Under the pieces are notes generated by a model. The model ran no database searches, was not told the origin of the DNA, and worked only from the letters and a program-made list of their open reading frames with translations. A DNA stretch of 64,000 nt from Xenophilus azovorans DSM 13620 (GTDB lineage: Bacteria > Pseudomonadota > Gammaproteobacteria > Burkholderiales > Burkholderiaceae_C), in assembly GCF_000745855.1 (NCBI RefSeq), contig NZ_JQKD01000008.1:144190-208189 (forward strand), given 5' to 3'. Shown here one piece after another: positions 25,573-34,789 of this stretch. Made by a program: the position numbers and the translations under genes. Position 1 is the first letter of the stretch. Every line of letters begins with the position of its first letter.

Positions 25573-26589
25573 ATGGACAAGTTCACCCAGGCCTACGACA
25601 AGGCGCGCGACGTCGTCACAAAGCAGAAGTTCGAGGCGGACTGGCAGGCCTTCTCCGAGAAGGCCGGGATGGCCAAGCTGCTGGACGCGTCGGGCTTTCG
25701 CAGCGGCGCGGGCAGCACCGCCGATGCGGTGCGCAAGCGCCTCGAGAAGGCCGCCAGGGACAAGGAACGCAAGGTCGGCGAAGTGATCTACGACGCCTCG
25801 GTGAACGCCAAGTCGCCGGGCCTGCTCGCCGACCGCGCCGCCACCATCAAGTTCGTCAAGCACGTGCACCACGTGCACAAGCGCGGCGGCCAGGACGTCT
25901 GGGTCTACGCGCCGCCCAAGTCCGATGCCGGCTGGGTCTTCGACGAGATCACCGGCGACACGGCCACCATCAAGGCGCGCCTGGAGCACGACGACGAGAT
26001 CTTCAGCGCCGACGAGCGCAAGTGGATGTCCACCTCGCTGGGCAAGGCGCGCAAGATCTCGGAGGACTGCAAGGCCAAGCTGGCCGGCGGCAAGGTGAAG
26101 AGTGCGCGCGCCAGCGTGAAGGAGATGGTCAAGCGCTGGTTCCTCGACGATGCCGACAACGCCGACGATCTCGAGGCGGCCTTCACGACCCTGTACGCGG
26201 GGTTCAAGAAGATCGCCGCGGCCTGCAACAAGGCCACGCTGGTGTTCGCCGACTACCCCGACTGGCGCGCGCAGCGCGACAAGTACTTCGGCGCTGCGTT
26301 CCGGGGCGGGGAAGGCGGCGCCTTTCCCGTCATCTACCTCGAAGGCGCCTTCACGCGGCTGACCGGCAACAGCGGCAAGATGTGGCTGTGCGTGGAAACG
26401 GTCATCCACGAGATGTCGCACCACGAGGTGTCGACGCAGGACCACCGCTACGACCACCACGGCCTGAAGCCCACCACGGGCTCCTTCCCCTATGCCACCG
26501 CGATCGAGAACGCGGACAGCTGGGGCTACTTCGCGCTGGACCTGGCGGGCTATCTCTCGCGGGCCGATCGCGACAAGGTCCTGAAGTAG
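25573..26589 (+). CDS. Zincin-type metallopeptidase, candidate T6SS effector
   Basis: 338 residues with no signal peptide. The C-terminal third carries a zinc-binding HEMSH motif (His279, Glu280, His283) in ETVIHEMSHHEVST, followed by QDHRYDHHGLKP and AIENADSWGYFALDLAG. The spacing resembles aspzincin/M35-type lysine-specific metallo-endopeptidases, in which an Asp after the second His is the third ligand. The N-terminal 250 residues are lysine-rich and partly helical (YDKARDVVTKQKFEADWQAF; DVWVYAPPKSDAGWVFDEI). Its position between clpV and vgrG, beside a small lipoprotein, suggests secretion by this T6SS. Confidence 0.72.
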   Translation: MDKFTQAYDKARDVVTKQKFEADWQAFSEKAGMAKLLDASGFRSGAGSTADAVRKRLEKAARDKERKVGEVIYDASVNAKSPGLLADRAATIKFVKHVHHVHKRGGQDVWVYAPPKSDAGWVFDEITGDTATIKARLEHDDEIFSADERKWMSTSLGKARKISEDCKAKLAGGKVKSARASVKEMVKRWFLDDADNADDLEAAFTTLYAGFKKIAAACNKATLVFADYPDWRAQRDKYFGAAFRGGEGGAFPVIYLEGAFTRLTGNSGKMWLCVETVIHEMSHHEVSTQDHRYDHHGLKPTTGSFPYATAIENADSWGYFALDLAGYLSRADRDKVLK

Positions 26590-26614
26590 GCACGGCAGCG
26601 ACCGCCCGGACGAC

Positions 26615-27991
26615 ATGATGCACCGACAGACCGCCGTTGCCGAGGCCGCCGCCGCTGCCGAGCCGGCCACCGAACTGAGCCCCGAGCAGGCGCTGCAGCT
26701 GGCCATCGCCTGGCACCGCGAGGGCCGCTGGGACGCGGCCGGGAAGATCTACGAGGCCCTGCTGCGGGTGCAGCCGCGCGACGCCAACGTGCTGCACTTC
26801 CTGGGGATGCTGCGCTACCAGCGCGGCCGCCGCGACGAGGCGATCGCGCTCATGCAGCAGTCGATCGCCGAAGACGGCACCGTGCCCGACTGGCACTGCA
26901 ACCTGGGCAACGTGCTGCTGGAGTCGAATCGGCTGGACGAGGCGGCCGCCGCCTACGCGCGCGCGCAGGCCCTGGCGCCCGAACGCCCCGAGCTGCACAA
27001 CAACCTGGGTGCGCTGCTGCGCGAGCAGGGCCGGCTGGCCGAGGCGGAAGCCGCCTATCGCCGCGCCCTGGAACTCAAGCCCGACTTCGCGGATGCCCAC
27101 ACGAACCTCGGCTCGCTGCTGATGCGTACCGGGCGCCCGGAGGAAGGCATCCGCACCTTCTGGGAGGCGCTGGTGCATTCGCCCCGCCACGGCAAGGCGC
27201 GCAAGCTGGTGGGCATGGCCTACGGACAGCTCGGCCGGATGGAGGAAGCGGCGCGCGTGTACCGCGAATGGCTGGAAGACGAACCCGGCAACGCCGAGGC
27301 GCTGCACCACCTGGCGGCCTGCGCCGGCGGGCCCGTGCCGCAGCGCGCGGCCGACGACTACGTGGAAACGGTGTTCGACGGCTTCGCCAAGAGTTTCGAC
27401 GCCAAGCTGACGCGGCTGCACTACCAGGCGCCGGCGCTGGTGGCCCAGCGGGTGGCCGAGCTGGCCGGGGCGCCGCAGCGCGCGCTGCGGGTGCTGGACG
27501 CAGGCTGCGGCACGGGCCTGTGCGGCCCCCTGCTGGCGCCCTATGCGCGGCACCTGCACGGGGTGGACCTGTCGGCCGGCATGCTGGCCCAGGCCGAGCC
27601 CCGCAAGGTGTACGACCAGCTTTCCAAGGGCGAGCTGACGGCGTTCATCGCCGCGGCGCCGGCGTCGTCGTGGGAGCTGATCGTCTCGGCCGACACGCTG
27701 TGCTACTTCGGCGGCCTGGCGGACGTGGCCGCTGCCGCCGCGCACGCGCTGGCGCCCGGCGGCTGGCTGGTCTTCACCGTGGAGGCGCTGCCCGAGGCGG
27801 CGGCCGAGCCCTACCGGCTGCACCCGCACGGACGCTACGCGCACCGCGCCGGCTACGTGCGCGAGGCGCTGGCTGCCGCCGGCCTGGCCGTGCTCGGCGT
27901 GCAGGCCGCGCACCTGCGCACCGAGAACGCCCGGCCGGTGGACGGCTTCCTGGTGTCGGCCCGCAAAGCCGAGGCGGCGCGTTCGTCCTGA
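26615..27991 (+). CDS. TPR-repeat protein fused to a SAM methyltransferase
   Basis: 458 residues. Residues about 20-230 contain five to six TPR units (for example DANVLHFLGMLRYQRGRRDEAI and PELHNNLGALLREQGRLAEAEAAY). Residues about 265-450 form a class-I methyltransferase with motif I VLDAGCGTG, an acidic HGVDLSAGM after strand 2, and VSADTLCYFG. TPR-methyltransferases of this type methylate proteins or small molecules; the substrate here is unknown. It lies 36 bases before a vgrG with the same direction. A modifying enzyme for effector or spike proteins is conceivable, but nothing in the sequence proves it. Confidence 0.82.
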   Translation: MMHRQTAVAEAAAAAEPATELSPEQALQLAIAWHREGRWDAAGKIYEALLRVQPRDANVLHFLGMLRYQRGRRDEAIALMQQSIAEDGTVPDWHCNLGNVLLESNRLDEAAAAYARAQALAPERPELHNNLGALLREQGRLAEAEAAYRRALELKPDFADAHTNLGSLLMRTGRPEEGIRTFWEALVHSPRHGKARKLVGMAYGQLGRMEEAARVYREWLEDEPGNAEALHHLAACAGGPVPQRAADDYVETVFDGFAKSFDAKLTRLHYQAPALVAQRVAELAGAPQRALRVLDAGCGTGLCGPLLAPYARHLHGVDLSAGMLAQAEPRKVYDQLSKGELTAFIAAAPASSWELIVSADTLCYFGGLADVAAAAAHALAPGGWLVFTVEALPEAAAEPYRLHPHGRYAHRAGYVREALAAAGLAVLGVQAAHLRTENARPVDGFLVSARKAEAARSS

Positions 27992-28027
27992 TTCCATCCA
28001 TGCCGCACGATCACGAAAGGGACGCCG

Positions 28028-30397
28028 ATGGCCGATAACGACACGCTCATCCGGAGCGATTCACCCGTCAACGACGACCTGATGTTCTGGTCGATCGTCG
28101 GGCTGGAGGGGATGAGCCAGCCCTCCACGTACGAGCTGCGCGTGCTGTCGAAGAACGATGCGATCTCGGCCAAGGACATCCTCGGGCACGGCTTCGACGT
28201 GGTGATGAAGTTCGACGACGCCGACGGCGCCGGGCACGAACGCCACTGCCGGGGCCATGCGGTGCGCTTCGCCCGCCGCGGCAAGGTCGGCCGCTACCAC
28301 GAGTACGCGATCGGCCTGAAGTCGTGGTTCTGGCTGCTGACCAAGCGCTTCAACGCCCGCATCTTCCAGGGCCAGAACGTGCTGCAGGTGATCGACGCGA
28401 CGATCGAGGACAGCCCGATCAAGCGCCTCAAGAAGATCAACACCGACGGCGTCGTCGGCCAGCCCGACAAGCGGCCCTACTGCGTGCAGTTCCAGGAAAG
28501 CGACTTCACCTTCCTCTCGCGGCTGATGGAGGAGGAGGGCATCTACTACTGGTTCGACGCGCACGACGCGCCGGGCACCATGTACCTGTCGAACGCGAGC
28601 GACGTGGCGCATCCGCCGATGCCCGCGGGCCCCGAGATGAAGCAGGCCGACAACGCCCGCCAGGAAGTGCGGTTCAACGAATTCCGGCAGTGGTTCGGCG
28701 CGGCTCTCTACGAGTCGGGCGCCTACGCCTCGCACGACAGCGACTTCAAGGCGATACGCAAGAAGCTGAACTCGAACAAGAAGGACGCGGCGGAGCACGA
28801 ACTGAGCGACCTGGAGGTCTTCGAGTTCCCGGGCGGCCACCTGCGCGAGGCCGACACCGACCACGTGGCCCGCATCCGCATGGAAGCGCTGGCCGCGCGC
28901 CGGCGCTTGTACTGGGCCGGCACGCCCTGGCCGGACGTGGCGGTCGGGCTGCGCACCCGGTTCCACACGATCCACGAGGTGGCCGACCTCAACCAGGAGC
29001 ACCTCATCGTCAGCTGCATGGTGGTGGCCTCGCATCCCGGCTACGAGGGCACCGACACCTCCGCCCCGGCGGACGTCCGGCGCGCGCTGATCGACCTGCT
29101 GCAGGACGACCGCGTGAACGCGGAGCACAGGGAGGAGCTGACCGCCGTCATCGAGTCCCTCTCCGGGTTCGAGCGCTTCTACGCGGGCATGCGCCAGTTC
29201 CTCTACACGACGGTGCCCGTGAGCGTGCCCTTCCGTCCGCCGCGCACCACGCCGCGCATGCGCATGCCGGGGCCGCAGTCGGCCATCGTGGTCGGGCCCG
29301 AGGGCGACGAGATCCATGCCGACGAATTCGGCCGCGTGAAGGTGCACTTCCACTGGGACCGCTATGACGAGAGCAACGAGAAGTCCACCTGCTGGGTGCG
29401 CGTGTCGCAGCCCTGGGCCGGCAAGGGCTGGGGCGGCTACTTCATCCCGCGCATCGGGCAGGAGGTGATCGTCGACTTCCTCAACGGCGACCCGGACCGC
29501 CCGGTCATCATGGGCCGCGTCTACAACGACGACCAGCCGATCCCCTTCGACAAGCACGAGCAGAGCGGCTTCCGCACCCGCTCCACGCCGGACGGCAACG
29601 CCTCCAACTGCAACGAGTTCCGCTTCGACGACAGCAAGGGCAAGGAGCAGGTCTACCTGCACGCCGAGAAGAACCAGGACATCGAGGTCGAGAACGACGA
29701 GACGCACTGGGTGGGCCACGACCGCAAGAAGACGGTCGACAACGACGAGATCAACCACATCAAGAACAACCGCACGGAAACCGTGGATGTGGACGAGACC
29801 ATCGACATCGGCGGCAATCGCGCGGAGTCCGTGGGCGGCAACGAGGACATCTCGGTCGGCGGCAACCGCACCGAGAACGTGGGCGGCAACGAGAGCGTGA
29901 CCATCGGCGCGAACCGCAGCCTCACAGTGTCCGCCAACGAGACCGTCAGCATCGGCGCCTCGCGCACGGAGAGCATCGGCGCGGGCCTGACGCAGACCGT
30001 GGGCGCGGCGGTCACGCAGACGGTGGGCGCGGCCCTGACGCAGACGGTCGGCGGCGCCGTGACGATCGCCTCGGGAGGGCCGATGACGCTGAACGCCGCG
30101 GGTGGCCTCAACATCATCGCGCCGGGCGGCACCAAGGTGGTGGACTTCCAGTTCCTGCAGTTCGGCGGCGACGAGAAGGTGGGCTATGCCACCTCGCTGA
30201 ACTTCTCGCTGATCAACACCGAGATCAACGCCGTCAAGGGCGAGTACACGAGCTTCACGAACGCCCTCATCCCGGTCAAGTTCGAGAAGGTGGGCCTGGA
30301 GAACAAGGAGGCGGCGGCCGAGATCAAGGCCCTGGCCGCCAGCATCGCGTCGGGGGCGACCAAGATCGTGTCCAAGGCGATCAGCATGTTCCTCTGA
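28028..30397 (+). CDS. tssI: T6SS spike protein VgrG/TssI, copy 1
   Basis: VgrG forms the trimeric needle tip. This copy has 789 residues. The gp27-like part runs to about 370 (DSPVNDDLMFWSIVGLEG, then RNARIFQ-type loop, SRLMEEEGIYYWF). The gp5-like OB region includes KVHFHWDRYDESNEKSTCWV and IPRIGQEVIVDFLNGDPDRP. The needle consists of about twenty short repeats of the V-G-G-N / I-G-A-N kind (about 570-690), partly as near-identical 30-base DNA repeats at 29985-30056. A C-terminal extension of about 85 residues (from residue ~703) follows the needle and is absent from copy 2; it may dock the DUF2169-pentapeptide protein encoded 17 bases downstream. Confidence 0.95.
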   Translation: MADNDTLIRSDSPVNDDLMFWSIVGLEGMSQPSTYELRVLSKNDAISAKDILGHGFDVVMKFDDADGAGHERHCRGHAVRFARRGKVGRYHEYAIGLKSWFWLLTKRFNARIFQGQNVLQVIDATIEDSPIKRLKKINTDGVVGQPDKRPYCVQFQESDFTFLSRLMEEEGIYYWFDAHDAPGTMYLSNASDVAHPPMPAGPEMKQADNARQEVRFNEFRQWFGAALYESGAYASHDSDFKAIRKKLNSNKKDAAEHELSDLEVFEFPGGHLREADTDHVARIRMEALAARRRLYWAGTPWPDVAVGLRTRFHTIHEVADLNQEHLIVSCMVVASHPGYEGTDTSAPADVRRALIDLLQDDRVNAEHREELTAVIESLSGFERFYAGMRQFLYTTVPVSVPFRPPRTTPRMRMPGPQSAIVVGPEGDEIHADEFGRVKVHFHWDRYDESNEKSTCWVRVSQPWAGKGWGGYFIPRIGQEVIVDFLNGDPDRPVIMGRVYNDDQPIPFDKHEQSGFRTRSTPDGNASNCNEFRFDDSKGKEQVYLHAEKNQDIEVENDETHWVGHDRKKTVDNDEINHIKNNRTETVDVDETIDIGGNRAESVGGNEDISVGGNRTENVGGNESVTIGANRSLTVSANETVSIGASRTESIGAGLTQTVGAAVTQTVGAALTQTVGGAVTIASGGPMTLNAAGGLNIIAPGGTKVVDFQFLQFGGDEKVGYATSLNFSLINTEINAVKGEYTSFTNALIPVKFEKVGLENKEAAAEIKALAASIASGATKIVSKAISMFL

Positions 30398-30413
30398 CGG
30401 ACGGGGCAGATCG

Positions 30414-33056
30414 ATGAAGGTGTTCAAGCCCATGCCGCTGTCGCTGCTCGCGCGCTGCTTCGAGTTCCGCGAGCGCATCTGGATGGGCGTGTCGGCGCTG
30501 CTCATGGTGCCGCTGGGTCCGGCGCCGCGCAGGCTCTGGCCCGAAAAGGACATCTGGCAGTTCTGGGCCGCGCGGCCCGAGGCGCAGTGGCCGCTGGAAG
30601 AGGGCATGCCGCGCGCGCGCGCCGAGTACCTGGTCTGCGGCCATGCCTACCCGCACGGCGGCGATCGGCGCGCCTGCGCGGTGCGGGCCCGGGTGGGTGC
30701 ACTGGGCAAGCAGCTCAACGTGCACGGCAGCCGCTTCTGGAACGGCGACCGCCCGAGCGAGCCGCAGCCCTTCGAGCGCCTGCCGCTGGACTGGGCGCAT
30801 GCCTGGGGCGGCCCGGACTGCCCGCAGAACCCGCTCGGCATGGGCATGGCCGACCAGGACGTGGGCGGCGCGCGCGTTCGCCCGCTGCCGCACGTCGAAT
30901 ACCCGCACCGGATGCTGGCCTCGCGCTCGGGCGCCGGCCTGCCGGCGGGCTTCGGTCCCATCGACGGCATGTGGCCGCAGCGCGCCGCCAAGCGCGGCAC
31001 CTACGACGATGCGTGGTTCAAGACGCACTTTCCCGCCGTGGCGCCCGACGCGGACTGGACCACCTTCAACGTCGCGCCCGACGACCAGCAGCAGGACGCG
31101 CCCTTCGCCGGCGACGAGCGCTACGTGTTCGACAACCTGCATCCCACGCTGCCGGCGCTGTCCGGCGCGCTGCCGGGACTGCGGGCGCGGATGTTCGTCA
31201 CCCAGCGCGTGGATGGCGAGCAGAAGTTCAGGGAAGTCGCCGGCGCCCTGCGCGCGCTGTGGTTCTTTCCCGACGAGGAGCGCGCGATCCTCGTGTTCCA
31301 GGGCATGCACCCGATCGCCGAGGACGATGGCGCCGACATCGTGCACCTGCTGGGTGCCGTCGAGGACATCGGCCGGCCGCGCCCCGCCGAGCACTACCTG
31401 CACGTGCGCGACAAGCGGCTGGACAAGGACCACGGCGCCCTCGAGGCCCTGCGCGAGGACGACCTGATGCCCGCCGACCTGGTGGTGCCGCTGATCGACT
31501 TCACGCCGCAGGAGAACCGCGCGCTGGAGCGCGGGCAGAAGCGCGCGGAGGCCGAGCGCATCAAGGCGCGCGCCGAGGTGGCCAGCCACGGGCTGGACCC
31601 CGACGAGCATGCGGCGCCCGTCAAGGGCGAGGCGCCGCCCGACATCCGCAGCCTGGACGACCTGCTGCGCGTGCGCGCCCAGGTGGACCAGCGCATGGCC
31701 GCGATGAAGCAACAGGCCGAGGCGTCCAAGGCCAAGGGCGTGGCCGAGGTGCGCGCGCTGTTCGAGCGCGAGGGCAAGGACTTCAGCCTGATCGAGCGCG
31801 AGATGGCCGGCCTGGAAACGCGCGGTCCGCCCAAGCCCTTCGTGGACGACCTGCTGCAGAGCTTCCATGGCTTCATCGCCGCCGGCCAGAACAACAAGGC
31901 GGGCATCGCCGAGCTGGAGCAGTTCGTCGCCGACGACAAGCTGCACGCGCAGTGGCGCCACGGCGAGACCCGGCAGCTCATGGCCTACCGCATGACGGCG
32001 CACTATCAGATTCCGGCGGATCGCGCGCAGGGCGCGGCGGCCGAGGCGACGCGCCGGCGCGTCATGGACCGGCATGCGGCGGGCGGCGACTTCCGCCAGT
32101 GGGACCTGACGGGCGCGGAACTGGCCGGGCTGGATCTTTCGGGGGCCGACTTCGAGGGCGCCTTGATGGAGCGCGCCAACCTGAGCGGCACCAACCTGAG
32201 CGGCGCCAACCTGCGCGGCGCCGTGCTGGCCCATGCCGACCTGCTGTCCACGCAGTGCCGCGGCGCCGTCCTGGCGGGCGCCAACCTGGGCGCGGCGCGC
32301 GTGATGAAGACCGACTTCGAAGGCGCCGACCTCACGGACGCGGTCTTTGTCAAGGCGCAGATGGACGAAGTGAGCTGGCGCGGCGCCACGCTGGACGGCG
32401 TGCGCCTGGAAGAGGCGCGCATGGGCGCCATCGACTGCTCGGGCGCACATGCCGAGCAGATGCTGGCCTTCCTCCAGCTCGATCTGCGCGGCTTCCGCTT
32501 TGCCGATGCGCGCCTGAAGCAGGCCGCCTTCGTCGAGTGCGACCTGACCGGCGTCGATTTCGGCGGTGCGGTGTTCGAGAAATGCGGCTTCGTCACCATC
32601 CAGGCCGCAGGCGCCCGCTTCGCCGGGCTGCGCATCGATTCCGGCTGCTTCGTGCAGGGCTGCGACCTGGGCGGCGCCGACTTCAGCGGCGCCACCCTGC
32701 CGAACATCAGCTTCCGGGGAGCCAACCTGGCCGGCGTCCGGCTGCACGGCGCCCAGCTGCGCGGCGCGGACTTCAGCGAATGCGATCTCACCGGCGCCGA
32801 CCTGGGCCGCGCCGACGCGCGCGAGGCGCGCTTCGTGCGGGCCCGCCTGGCGGGCGCCCGCCTGGCCGGCACGAACCTGATGGAGGCCGTGTTCCAGCAC
32901 GCCGCGCTGCAGGACACCGACTACCGCGACGCCAATCTGTTCCGCAGCGACTTCGCCCGCGTGCGCGTGGCGCCGGGCGTGCGTTTCGACGGCGCCATCG
33001 TCACCCGCATGCGCACCTACCCGCGCCACCGCGCCGCCGGAGGCTCGGCGGCATGA
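30414..33056 (+). CDS. DUF2169 and pentapeptide-repeat fusion protein
   Basis: 880 residues. Residues 1-350 match DUF2169 (PLDWAHAWGGPDCPQNPLGMG, then HVEYPHRMLASR and PAGFGPIDGMWPQR). DUF2169 proteins act as adaptors or chaperones loading effectors onto VgrG; the Agrobacterium Tde2 system is the case I know. A helical, charged linker spans 360-550. Residues about 562-870 are pentapeptide repeats (A[D/N]LxG units such as ADFEGALMERANLSGTNLSG) forming a right-handed quadrilateral beta-helix. It overlaps the next gene by ATGA. The fused repeat domain may extend the spike or scaffold cargo. Confidence 0.88.
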   Translation: MKVFKPMPLSLLARCFEFRERIWMGVSALLMVPLGPAPRRLWPEKDIWQFWAARPEAQWPLEEGMPRARAEYLVCGHAYPHGGDRRACAVRARVGALGKQLNVHGSRFWNGDRPSEPQPFERLPLDWAHAWGGPDCPQNPLGMGMADQDVGGARVRPLPHVEYPHRMLASRSGAGLPAGFGPIDGMWPQRAAKRGTYDDAWFKTHFPAVAPDADWTTFNVAPDDQQQDAPFAGDERYVFDNLHPTLPALSGALPGLRARMFVTQRVDGEQKFREVAGALRALWFFPDEERAILVFQGMHPIAEDDGADIVHLLGAVEDIGRPRPAEHYLHVRDKRLDKDHGALEALREDDLMPADLVVPLIDFTPQENRALERGQKRAEAERIKARAEVASHGLDPDEHAAPVKGEAPPDIRSLDDLLRVRAQVDQRMAAMKQQAEASKAKGVAEVRALFEREGKDFSLIEREMAGLETRGPPKPFVDDLLQSFHGFIAAGQNNKAGIAELEQFVADDKLHAQWRHGETRQLMAYRMTAHYQIPADRAQGAAAEATRRRVMDRHAAGGDFRQWDLTGAELAGLDLSGADFEGALMERANLSGTNLSGANLRGAVLAHADLLSTQCRGAVLAGANLGAARVMKTDFEGADLTDAVFVKAQMDEVSWRGATLDGVRLEEARMGAIDCSGAHAEQMLAFLQLDLRGFRFADARLKQAAFVECDLTGVDFGGAVFEKCGFVTIQAAGARFAGLRIDSGCFVQGCDLGGADFSGATLPNISFRGANLAGVRLHGAQLRGADFSECDLTGADLGRADAREARFVRARLAGARLAGTNLMEAVFQHAALQDTDYRDANLFRSDFARVRVAPGVRFDGAIVTRMRTYPRHRAAGGSAA

Positions 33057-34111
33057 CGCGCGACGAAGTGCTGGCGTCGGTGCAGCGGGCCGAGCCGGTG
33101 CGCGGACAGAAGCTGGCGGGCATGGACTTCTCGTCCTGCGACCTTTCGGCCACCCTGTTCGAGAAATGCGACTTCGGCGGCGCCGACCTGCGCGGCGCCG
33201 ACCTGACCGACGCGCAGTTCATCGGCTGCACCTTCACGCGCACCGACATGAGCCGTGCCGAGGCGAAGGGAACGCTCTTCGTCGAAAGCCGCTTCGAGCG
33301 CGTCGCCATGTCCGAGGTGAAGCTGCACAACACGAGCTGGATGAAGTGCGAGATCCAGGGGCTGGCCCTGGTGCGCGGCAGCTTCGACTTCGTCAACTTC
33401 GCTGAATGCGCGCTGGACCAGCTTCTGTTCAACGACAGCCGCGCCGAGAAGCTGACGCTGGCCAATTGCAAGACCGGCGTGCTGAGCTTCAGTCGCTGCC
33501 AGCTCGAACGCACGGTGCTGCTGGAATGCGACTTGCGCCGGACCGACTTCCGCGAAGCCGCGTTCGACACCGTGGTCATGGTCAAGAGCGTGCTGGCCGG
33601 CCTGTCCTTCGCGGGGCAGTCGATGCGCAACGTGCAGTTCATCGGCGCCGACGTGTCCGGCTGCGACTTCTCGGGTGCCAGCCTCGTGCAGGCCAACTTC
33701 CAGCAGTCCAGGGCCGGCGGCATCGTCTTCCGGGGCGCGCGGGCTGCCGGGGTGCTGTTCGTCGATGCCGACATCAGCCAGGGACGCTTCGAGCAGGCCG
33801 GGCTGAGACAGGCCCTGTTCTGCGGCGCCCGGGCCGAGGGCGCCTGCTTCGACGGCGCCGACCTGTACCAGAGCAACTGGATGCGCGCCCGGCTGGCGCA
33901 GGCCAGCCTGCGCGACTGCGAGCTGACCTATGCCGACTTCTCGCACGCGCTGCTCGACGGCGCCGACCTGCGCGGCAGCGCGATGTTCCGCGCCAAGCTG
34001 CACGCGGTGTCGGACCGGGGCGCCCAGTTCTCCGACCGCGCCCGCGCGCTCGAATCCGAACCCGAGCTGCTGGCCGCCGAGCGCTGGCAGCCGCCCCCTC
34101 AGCCCACTTGA
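33053..34111 (+). CDS. Pentapeptide-repeat protein
   Basis: 352 residues, almost entirely pentapeptide repeats (for example GGADLRGADLTDAQF; SGCDFSGASLVQANF; DGADLYQSNW) from about residue 15 to 330. There is no signal peptide and no added domain. The ATG overlaps the stop of the DUF2169-pentapeptide gene; the long upstream frame is a shadow. It resembles the second half of its upstream neighbour and may have arisen by duplication. Probably works with the VgrG/DUF2169 set as a structural partner. Function not shown. Confidence 0.85.
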   Translation: MTRDEVLASVQRAEPVRGQKLAGMDFSSCDLSATLFEKCDFGGADLRGADLTDAQFIGCTFTRTDMSRAEAKGTLFVESRFERVAMSEVKLHNTSWMKCEIQGLALVRGSFDFVNFAECALDQLLFNDSRAEKLTLANCKTGVLSFSRCQLERTVLLECDLRRTDFREAAFDTVVMVKSVLAGLSFAGQSMRNVQFIGADVSGCDFSGASLVQANFQQSRAGGIVFRGARAAGVLFVDADISQGRFEQAGLRQALFCGARAEGACFDGADLYQSNWMRARLAQASLRDCELTYADFSHALLDGADLRGSAMFRAKLHAVSDRGAQFSDRARALESEPELLAAERWQPPPQPT

Positions 34112-34132
34112 ATGACGCAGGAGAACGACATC

Positions 34133-34774
34133 ATGAGCACAACAGCCACCGCCGCGCTGCCGTCCCGGCAGCCCATCGTGTGCGCCCCGGGCACCGCCCT
34201 GGTGACGGGCGTGGACGCCGCGGCCGGCCGCTACACACTGGACGACGGACGCGCGCCGTGCGAGGCGGTGCGCGCGGCCAGTTGCCTGGTGCTGCCCGCC
34301 GTGGGTGACACGGTGGCCTGTGCCGCGGGCGGCGAGGGGCCGGCCTGGGTGATAGCCGTGCTGCGGCGCGCGGACGACGCGCCGCTCACCGTGTCCCTGC
34401 CGCCGGGCACGACGATCGACAGCGCGGGCGGCGCCCTCGTGCTGCAGGCCGATGCCATCCACCTGCGCGCGCGCGCGCTGGGCGTGGAAGGCGAGCAGGC
34501 GCACCTGAACGTGGAGCAGGTCAGCGGCGTCGGCCGCAAGGCGTCCTGGTCCTACGGCGCCGTCAAGCTGACGGCCGAGCTGGTGGAGTCCTTCGCCGAG
34601 CGGCTGGTGCAGTTCTCGCGCTGGAGCCAGCGCATGGTCGACGGCCCCGACCAGGTGCGCAGCCGCCAGATCGACTGGCGCGCCGAGCAGGCCATGCAGC
34701 TGCAGGCGCAGGTGCTCATCGCCAACGCCGACAAGCTGTTCAAGGCCGATGCCGAGCAGATCCACCTGGGCTGA
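34133..34774 (+). CDS. DUF3540 protein, T6SS spike-associated
   Basis: 213 residues from the ATG at 34133, chosen because GCAGGAG lies about 9 bases upstream; another ATG at 34112 lacks a ribosome site. The middle (VLPAVGDTVACAAGGEGPAWVIAVLRR) resembles the gpV/VgrG OB-type fold, and a beta-helical stretch (IDSAGGALVLQADAIHLRARAL) follows. The end is helical (LVESFAERLVQFSRWSQRMVDG). This matches DUF3540 proteins found between vgrG/DUF2169 and PAAR-like genes. Probably a spike adaptor. Confidence 0.75.
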   Translation: MSTTATAALPSRQPIVCAPGTALVTGVDAAAGRYTLDDGRAPCEAVRAASCLVLPAVGDTVACAAGGEGPAWVIAVLRRADDAPLTVSLPPGTTIDSAGGALVLQADAIHLRARALGVEGEQAHLNVEQVSGVGRKASWSYGAVKLTAELVESFAERLVQFSRWSQRMVDGPDQVRSRQIDWRAEQAMQLQAQVLIANADKLFKADAEQIHLG

Positions 34775-34789
34775 AGAAGGGAGCCGCGC

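Noticed and set aside
29800..30060. Short regular DNA repeats that could look like a CRISPR array
   Set aside because: They are codon-phased repeats encoding the VgrG needle, without unique spacers.
30587..33052. Upstream extension of the pentapeptide gene
   Set aside because: This is a shadow frame over the DUF2169-pentapeptide gene; the ATGA overlap at 33053 marks the real start.
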